Assembly (NCBI GenBank): GCA_013416795.1
Contig: RQSC01000204.1
Coordinates: 7,592 to 47,378, forward strand
DNA length: 39,787 bases
DNA from: Prasinococcaceae sp. CCMP 1430
Taxonomy: Eukaryota; Prasinodermophyta; Palmophyllophyceae; Prasinococcales; Prasinococcaceae
Direction: 5' to 3'
Shown piece by piece: positions 34,763 to 39,787 of this stretch; the stretch's first letter is position 1; each line of letters begins with the position of its first letter. The translations under genes were made by a program, and so were the position numbers. The notes under the pieces are model-generated. The model was not told where the DNA came from, searched no databases, and worked only from the letters and a program-made list of their open reading frames with translations.

Positions 34763-36325
34763 AGACTTTGCTGTTTATGGCCGCTCTTGCGCCGCCGGCG
34801 GTGCGGATTAAAACATTTTTCCCTCCCCCCCCCCCCCCTTCACCCTCACCCCCACCCACCAACACACACACGCACACCCCGACCCCTAGATGCTGCGACG
34901 TGCCGCACGTGCCGCCCGGCGCTGACCGCAAGTATACCTGCTCTGCACGCCCGGTGTGTGCCGACGGCGTCCAACAGGGTGCTGCAGGACATTTCCAAGG
35001 TACAGGATGACGAGGTGGGGGACGGCACCACCTCGGTCGTCGTGCTCGCCGGCGAGCTTCTGCGCGAGGCTGAGAAGCTCATCAATCAGAAGGTCCACCC
35101 CATGACCATCATCGACGGCTTCCGCATGGCCGTGGAGACCGCCCGCGAGACGCTCAAGGGCCTGGCCGTGGACCACAAGGATGACGAGGAGGCGCTGCGC
35201 AAGGACCTGGTCAACGTGGCCATGACCACGCTGTGCTCCAAGATCCTCAACCAGGAGAAGGAGTACTTCGCCAACATGGGCGTCGACGCGATCCTGCGCC
35301 TCAAGGGCAGCGGCAACCTCGAGGCCATCTCCATCATCAAGAAGCCCGGCGGCACACTTCGTGAGTCATATCTCGATGAGGGCTTCATCCTGGACAAGAA
35401 GATCGGCGTTGGCCAGCCCAAGCGCATCGAGAACGCCAAGATCCTCGTGGCCAACACCGCCATGGACACCGACAAGGTGAAGATCTACGGCGCGCGCGTG
35501 CGCGCGGACGGCTTCGCCAAGGTCGCAGACATTGAGAAGGCCGAGAAGGACAAGATGCGTGAGAAGTGCGAGAAGATCATGGGTCACGGCATCAACGTCT
35601 TCGTGAACCGCCAGCTCATCTACAACTTCCCCGAGGAGATCTTCGCTGACAACGGCATCATGTCGATCGAGCACGCCGACTTCGACGGCATCGAGCGGCT
35701 GGCGCTGGTGACGGGCGGCGAGATCACCTCGACCTTTGACCACCCGGAGGAGGTCAAACTGGGCGAGTGCGAGCTGATCGAGGAGATCATGATTGGCGAG
35801 GACAAGCTTATTCGCTTTGGAGGGGTCAAGCTGGGCGAGGCGTGCACCATTGTCATGCGCGGTGCCTCGATGCACGTGCTGGATGAGGCCGAGCGCTCCA
35901 TGCACGACGCACTGTGCGTGCTGCAGCAGACGGTGCAAGACACTAGGGTGGTGTGTGGCGGCGGCGCGCCGGAGATCTGCATGGCCAAGGCGGTGGACGA
36001 GCTGGCCGCGCGCACACCGGGCAAAAAGGCGCTGGCCATCGAGGCTTTCGCGCGCGCGCTGCGGGGCATCCCCACCACCATCGCGGACAACGCGGGCCTC
36101 GACTCGGCTGAGCTCATTGCGCAGCTGCGCGCGGCGCACGCGACGCCGGGCTCCAACGCCGGTGTGGACGTCATCGACGGGGCGGTAGGTGATATGAAGC
36201 AGCGTGGCATCTTCGAGTCCTTCAAGGTCAAGCAGCAGGTCTTGCTCAGCGCGACCGAGGCCGCGGAGATGATCATGCGCGTCGACGAAATTGTCAAGTG
36301 CGCGCCCAGGCAGCGTGAGGGCTGA
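33912..36325 (+). CDS. CCT2: Chaperonin CCT (TCP-1) subunit beta, four exons
   Basis: One of eight subunits of the cytosolic ATP-driven folding chamber for actin and tubulin. The model has exons 33912-33920, 34223-34347, 34614-34718 and 34978-36325, giving 528 residues (human 535). The introns are 302, 266 and 259 bp, with donors GTGCGC, GTGCGA and GTACGT. The junctions rebuild the family sequence: LGPKG/MDKIL across intron 2 and NPAAK/VLQDIS across intron 3. The nine-base first exon (Met-Asp-Gln) is the least certain part, but its ATG has a strong context (GCAGCCATGG). Nucleotide-binding motifs are TLGPKG (40-45), NDGATIL (63-69) and GDGTTS (94-99). Beta-specific segments are [34 protein letters not shown] and [13 protein letters not shown]. 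The catalytic Asp in IADNAG is kept. AATAAA follows the stop by 14 bp. Confidence 0.93.
34728..34762. repeat. Poly-C homopolymer, 35 bases, in CCT2 intron 3
   Basis: A pure run of 35 C begins nine bases after the donor dinucleotide's first base, and a second run of 14 C lies at 34825-34838. Both are inside the intron, so length errors would not break the reading frame. Confidence 0.9.
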
Positions 36326-36339
36326 TGGTCGCAATTTTA

Positions 36340-36345
36340 AATAAA
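36340..36345 (+). terminator. AATAAA polyadenylation-like signal
   Basis: AATAAA starts 15 bp after the CCT2 stop codon. It is one of few canonical hexamers seen just after a stop here. The opposing NOM1 gene ends only 53 bp away. Confidence 0.4.
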
Positions 36346-36378
36346 CGGGAGGCTCAATAAGGTACACAACAATTTACA

Positions 36379-38718
36379 TCACGAGCGCAGGATCCTTAGC
36401 AGCCTCGTGCCCTTGTCCTTGAAAGCTTCGGAGCCCTTGGCCTTGAGTGCCTTCCGGAGGCTGATGACCATGAGATCCTTGACGTCGGCCAGCTCCCTCG
36501 CGGTGGACACGCGCTCCCAGAATGCCACCTGCTCTGCGCCGTACTTGGAGAGCAACAACGTGCTCATGACCGCGCGTAGCAGCAGCTCGACTTTGCCCGA
36601 GCTGCCTTTGTAGTGATCTGCGAGCGGGCAGAGGAGCGTGGCCGGCGCTGCGTCTCGCGCCATCACGTGCGCGGCGAACGCCCCAAGGTTCACCAGCTGC
36701 GTGGCATCCGTCGAGGGTAGCGCTTTGAGCCTGTCCCACAGCGTGGTACGCAGCGACACGCTGTGGACGCGCTCGCGTTTCGCAAGGGTGGCCGCCAGGT
36801 GCGCGTAGTACCGGTTGAAGCCGCGCTCGCGCAGGCAGCACTCGAGCACCACTCGCTGCACCTCCTTCTGCTGACTCGACGGTAGGCGCAGACCGGTGAC
36901 CTTGTCCGCCGCGTCCGTGGCGTCGGCAGCGCCCATGACGCAGCAGAACACTGCTTTGCGCGTGCCAGTATTCATGCGCGCTGTCTGAGCCAGCTTGAGC
37001 AAATCATGCGCTTGGCCGCCGCCACTGCCACGGCCGCTGGCTGCTGCGTCGCCGCCAGCGCTCTGCAGTCGACGCCCACGGTCCGCCTCGACTCCCCGGA
37101 TTCCGCCACTACCACCGCCGGCGACATCCGTGTCCTCCCACCAATCCTCTCGCGAATGTGCGAGCTGCTCGGCGCCCATCGCCCCGTGGTGTACCACCAC
37201 CTCCCATGGGCATGCGAGCTGCACTGCGTCGACACCCTTCGACCCCAGCCACGTGCGCTGGCGTGCGACGAATGCCGCGATCTCGCCGTCGCCGGACGCG
37301 CGTGCATGGCCGTTCTTGGCCGACAGAACTGTCTGCAGCATGAGCTCCAAGCGCTTGGAGCTGCCGCCCGCGCGCGCGTGGCGCGCTGAGCCCTCCTGAA
37401 GGGCGAGGATGGCACCCTTGAATGCCACGCGATCCTCTGCGCGCAGCTTGCCCCCCGCCGCGCCAAAGAGCGCGTGCAATGCGGCGACTGCTGCCTCGCT
37501 CATGCGCGCGGACAGTGCGTTCACCAGTCCGAACATGGTCGAGTGGTGCACCGCACCGCAGAGGTACAGGCCGCACAACAGCAGCACGACGTTGGACGCC
37601 TCGCGCTCCGCGCCTGAGTCCACAGCAGAAAGTAGCCTGGTGCTAGCGACCGCCACTGTCTGCGCGATGGGCTCAACTAAGCCCGCAGCGCCCGCAGACG
37701 CCGACACGAGGGCAGCAAGCGTGCCCGCCAGGAGCTCGGAAACCTTGGGCGTCAACGAGACCGACGTGACCGCGGCCGATGCCGCGGCGGCTGACGCCGA
37801 ACGGCGGTCGCGTGAGAGGAGGCGCGCGGCTTCCTCGGCCAGCGGGTGCAATTGCTGCTCGGCCGCGCGATTGAGCAGGCGGCGCATCGCGACGGCCACA
37901 TCGGACGAGGCGCCACCACCGCGGCGTGCGCCTCCGCCCGCACCCGCATCGTCGTTGGCTGTGGCGGCCGCCGCGGCCGACTCACGCACTCTCCGGGGAA
38001 CGAACTTTGCAGGTGCCGCTCCCTCGGTCACTCGCTGCTTCTCGGCGCGAACGCCGTCGTCGCGCGGCGCGTCCGCCCCTTCCGTTGGGTCCTCACCGTC
38101 GGAGTCATAGTCGTCCTCAGCAGACTCGGGATCGAGGTCGCCCTCTGAGTCGGAGCTCGAGACGCCGCCTGCGCCGAAAGGGTCGCCGTCATCGCCCTCG
38201 CTGCCGTACATGCCATCGTCGCGATCACTGCCGCTAGAGCCTTCGCCGTCCTCGTCGTCGACGGCGCCGTAATCGTCGCCGCTGTCGTCTTCGGGCTCAG
38301 GATCGGACCCGCCTGCGCTCGCGCGACCGTTGCCGGCACGTAGGGCGCGCTCCTGTCTGGACACCTCCGCAAGCGCCGCGGCGTAGTCGTCATCACCGTC
38401 TGACTCGTCGGAGGAGTCAGGGCCACCTGTGCCACCGCCGAAGCTCCCGCCAAAGGCCTCGCCGTCCTCCCCGCTGTCCTCACCGCTGCCGCCCTCTCCA
38501 AGGCCGTCCATGAAGGCGTCGAGGCCGTCGCCCTCGTCCGCGAGCTTTCCACCGCTTAGCTTCATCTTCTTGCTCAGAGATGCGAGCTGCGCGTCGTCGC
38601 TGCTGCCCGCCGCGCCGCCTCTGCCCTGCAGCAGCTCCTCGAAGCGCGTTCGCGTCTCGCCGCCGCCGCGCCCTCCGCGGCCTCGCCGTCCTGCGCGTCC
38701 GTGCGTGCGTGAGCGCAT
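36379..38718 (-). CDS. NOM1: Nucleolar MIF4G/MA3 protein NOM1 (SGD1)
   Basis: Nucleolar factor for 18S rRNA processing and small-subunit biogenesis; in humans it recruits PP1. The visible frame gives 779 residues. The N-terminal 230 residues are disordered and strongly acidic, after a basic Arg/Gly start. They include RFEELLQ and KKMKLSGGKLADEGDGLDAFMDGL, which resemble the family's N-terminal landmarks. About 270-490 is a MIF4G domain (VAVAMRRLLNRAAEQQ...). About 575-700 is the MA3-like region, with ARMNTGTRKAVFCCVMGA, EVQRVVLECCLRERGFNRYYAHLA and LRTTLWDRLKAL. The true start is uncertain: an in-frame TGA lies just upstream of ATG 38718, and an acidic frame begins 26 bp further up, so an upstream exon may be missing. 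TGTAAA immediately follows the stop codon. Confidence 0.88.
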   Translation of the reverse strand: MRSRTHGRAGRRGRGGRGGGETRTRFEELLQGRGGAAGSSDDAQLASLSKKMKLSGGKLADEGDGLDAFMDGLGEGGSGEDSGEDGEAFGGSFGGGTGGPDSSDESDGDDDYAAALAEVSRQERALRAGNGRASAGGSDPEPEDDSGDDYGAVDDEDGEGSSGSDRDDGMYGSEGDDGDPFGAGGVSSSDSEGDLDPESAEDDYDSDGEDPTEGADAPRDDGVRAEKQRVTEGAAPAKFVPRRVRESAAAAATANDDAGAGGGARRGGGASSDVAVAMRRLLNRAAEQQLHPLAEEAARLLSRDRRSASAAAASAAVTSVSLTPKVSELLAGTLAALVSASAGAAGLVEPIAQTVAVASTRLLSAVDSGAEREASNVVLLLCGLYLCGAVHHSTMFGLVNALSARMSEAAVAALHALFGAAGGKLRAEDRVAFKGAILALQEGSARHARAGGSSKRLELMLQTVLSAKNGHARASGDGEIAAFVARQRTWLGSKGVDAVQLACPWEVVVHHGAMGAEQLAHSREDWWEDTDVAGGGSGGIRGVEADRGRRLQSAGGDAAASGRGSGGGQAHDLLKLAQTARMNTGTRKAVFCCVMGAADATDAADKVTGLRLPSSQQKEVQRVVLECCLRERGFNRYYAHLAATLAKRERVHSVSLRTTLWDRLKALPSTDATQLVNLGAFAAHVMARDAAPATLLCPLADHYKGSSGKVELLLRAVMSTLLLSKYGAEQVAFWERVSTARELADVKDLMVISLRKALKAKGSEAFKDKGTRLLRILRS

Positions 38719-38743
38719 GTGTTGCGTGTATCAGCAATGCAGG

Positions 38744-39112
38744 TCAGCTCACCATTGGAACAGTCGCGCAGCCCCCCCACCCCCACCCCCGCGCGCGCGT
38801 GCCGCACGCAGCACACACCTCCTCCCCCTCCTCCTCCTCGCCCTCATCCTCGTCGTCATCCTCGTCGTGGGTTGCGGTTTTATCGGCGTCTCCCTCGTCG
38901 GCGTTGGCGTCGCCATCCGATTCGGTCTCGCTGCTGCCGTTGCCGTCGCCGTCGGCGGCCTCGTCCATCGCGTCACCCTCGGCCCCCCCATCCGGTGCGA
39001 CGCCCTCCTCGACGGGTCCGCCCTCGGCCTCGGCCTCGGCCGCCGGGCTGGTGGCAGGTGCCGCCTTCATCTCTTCGTCATCCCGGGCCGCGGCTTCACC
39101 GGCGGCCGCCAT
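38744..39112 (-). CDS. Acidic reading frame just upstream of NOM1 (possible first exon)
   Basis: From an ATG at 39112 the minus strand encodes about 122 residues. The first 95 are dominated by Glu, Asp, Ala and Gly and include an almost unbroken acidic stretch (HDEDDDEDEGEEEEGEE). The last 25 residues are Trp/Gly/Cys-rich and look non-coding. A donor-like GAGGAG/GTGTGT marks the change. The frame ends only 25 bp before the NOM1 ATG, too close for two normal genes, so it may be a NOM1 first exon. However, I found no acceptor that joins it cleanly in frame. It may also be a leader ORF or chance. Confidence 0.3.
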   Translation of the reverse strand: MAAAGEAAARDDEEMKAAPATSPAAEAEAEGGPVEEGVAPDGGAEGDAMDEAADGDGNGSSETESDGDANADEGDADKTATHDEDDDEDEGEEEEGEEVCAACGTRARGWGWGGCATVPMVS

Positions 39113-39787
39113 TGTTGCGACGTGCGCGTTTGTGTGCGTGTGCGCGCGCGGTGTGTGTTGCGCGCGCGCTCCCGGTCGCGTCGATCCTCCCTCCCACCCC
39201 ACACACCGACAGGCTCGCCGGGGGACTCCGTCCCCCTTCCCCCCCCCCACACACACTCCCTCCCACTCCCCCCTTCCCCTTCCCCGGCCACGCCTGCGCG
39301 CGGCGTGTGGCACGGCTCAGGCGTTGCCCGCACACACGCCCGCGCCCCCGCCCTCGCGGCGAAAGCTGAAGATGCGCGCCCAGTGCTCGTGTACATTTCC
39401 GAGTTTTTGCTACATCTTGTAACTCCTGAAATTTCCTCGTCGTGCTCGCGAAATAGGCACAAACCGTGGGACTCCGGCCGGCCCGAAAACCATGATCAAA
39501 CCCTAGCAAAATACCGCAAATTCTAACCGAAACTGCGACGGCAAGCAGCACGGCTTGACGGCTTGACAGCGCCAGCGCACGACGCGGGCACGTAGGCCAC
39601 GGCTCGCTTGCAGTGTAGTGTAGTGTACAGTGGCCTTTACGCACCTCATGCGAGCGCTCGCATGCATTTGTGTGTGTGTGTGTGTGTGGATGTGTGTGTA
39701 TGCGCGCGCGAGCGAGCGAGCTACCTCAGCTCCCCCCCGCGCCCCGACGAGCGCCGCAGCGGCCGCCGCCGCGAGGGCCGCCGCCGC
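39113..39787. other. Window-end intergenic region
   Basis: This 675 bp stretch has no supported gene. It contains GT/CA-rich tracts, a C10 run near 39240, an AT-richer island (about 39390-39540) with CTCGCGAAAT (39445-39454, an E2F-like motif in reverse), and GTGTAGTGTAGTG copies near 39613. A TG microsatellite and a GCC-rich end follow. It may hold the NOM1 promoter. Confidence 0.4.
39669..39700. repeat. TG microsatellite
   Basis: Ten TG units at 39669-39688, a GA interruption and then more TG. It is followed by alternating CG and GAGC repeats. Confidence 0.9.

Noticed and set aside
1-39787. tRNA, rRNA, CRISPR array, transposon or virus-like genes
   Set aside because: No tRNA-like B-box contexts, rRNA segments, regularly spaced repeats, transposase, reverse transcriptase or viral gene were seen on reading both strands; covariance-model searches were not possible.

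Overview
This is a GC-rich nuclear segment of a unicellular, flagellated eukaryote, most likely an alga. The evidence is spliceosomal introns, a eukaryote-only gene set (class III PI3-kinase, importin-beta, CCT chaperonin, exosome DIS3, peroxisomal PEX5, nucleolar NOM1), motile-cilium genes (ZMYND10; a CFAP96-like protein) and a plant-type light-signalling protein of the SPA/COP1 class. I read 17 genes and no RNA gene. A haptophyte or similar GC-rich alga is my best guess; this is inference and the sequence does not prove it.

Layout. 1-885: inorganic pyrophosphatase (+, 5' end missing). 1420-4290: VPS34 (+). 4353-5152: unknown acidic-tailed protein (-, three exons), sharing a promoter region with ZMYND10 (+, 5629-7872). 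7994-8563: MaoC-like hydratase (-). 9220-10284: SAM methyltransferase (+). 10447-13074: PEX5 (-). 13638-14357: coiled-coil protein (+). 14495-16390: larger coiled-coil protein (-) whose start codon contains the window's only ambiguous base. 17164-18984: secreted or membrane protein with bacterial-looking His-rich domains (+). 19951-22635: importin-beta (+). 22912-24243: MGRN1/LOG2-type RING ligase (-). 24719-26130: CFAP96-like (+). 26326-29721: a response-regulator receiver fused to a complete SPA protein (-). 30170-33181: DIS3/RRP44 (-). 33912-36325: CCT2 (+, four exons). 36379-38718: NOM1/SGD1 (-), with an acidic reading frame just upstream.

Organisation. Genes nearly alternate in strand: 13 of 16 neighbouring pairs are opposed. 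Convergent pairs lie 53-276 bp apart; divergent pairs share 475-773 bp. Introns are few; seven of the eight modelled are 113-302 bp and one is 680 bp. Most donors begin GTGCG rather than GTRAG. Twelve of 17 genes carry TGTA within about 155 bp after the stop, and two convergent pairs share a palindromic TGTACA, suggesting a UGUA-type 3'-end signal.

The genes do not form one pathway. Most are housekeeping genes: folding, nuclear import, exosome, ribosome biogenesis, peroxisome import and vesicle traffic. The standout is the receiver-SPA fusion. Its receiver domain resembles plant clock pseudo-response regulators but keeps the phospho-accepting aspartate, so one polypeptide could link phosphorelay or clock input to COP1/SPA-type light-regulated ubiquitination.
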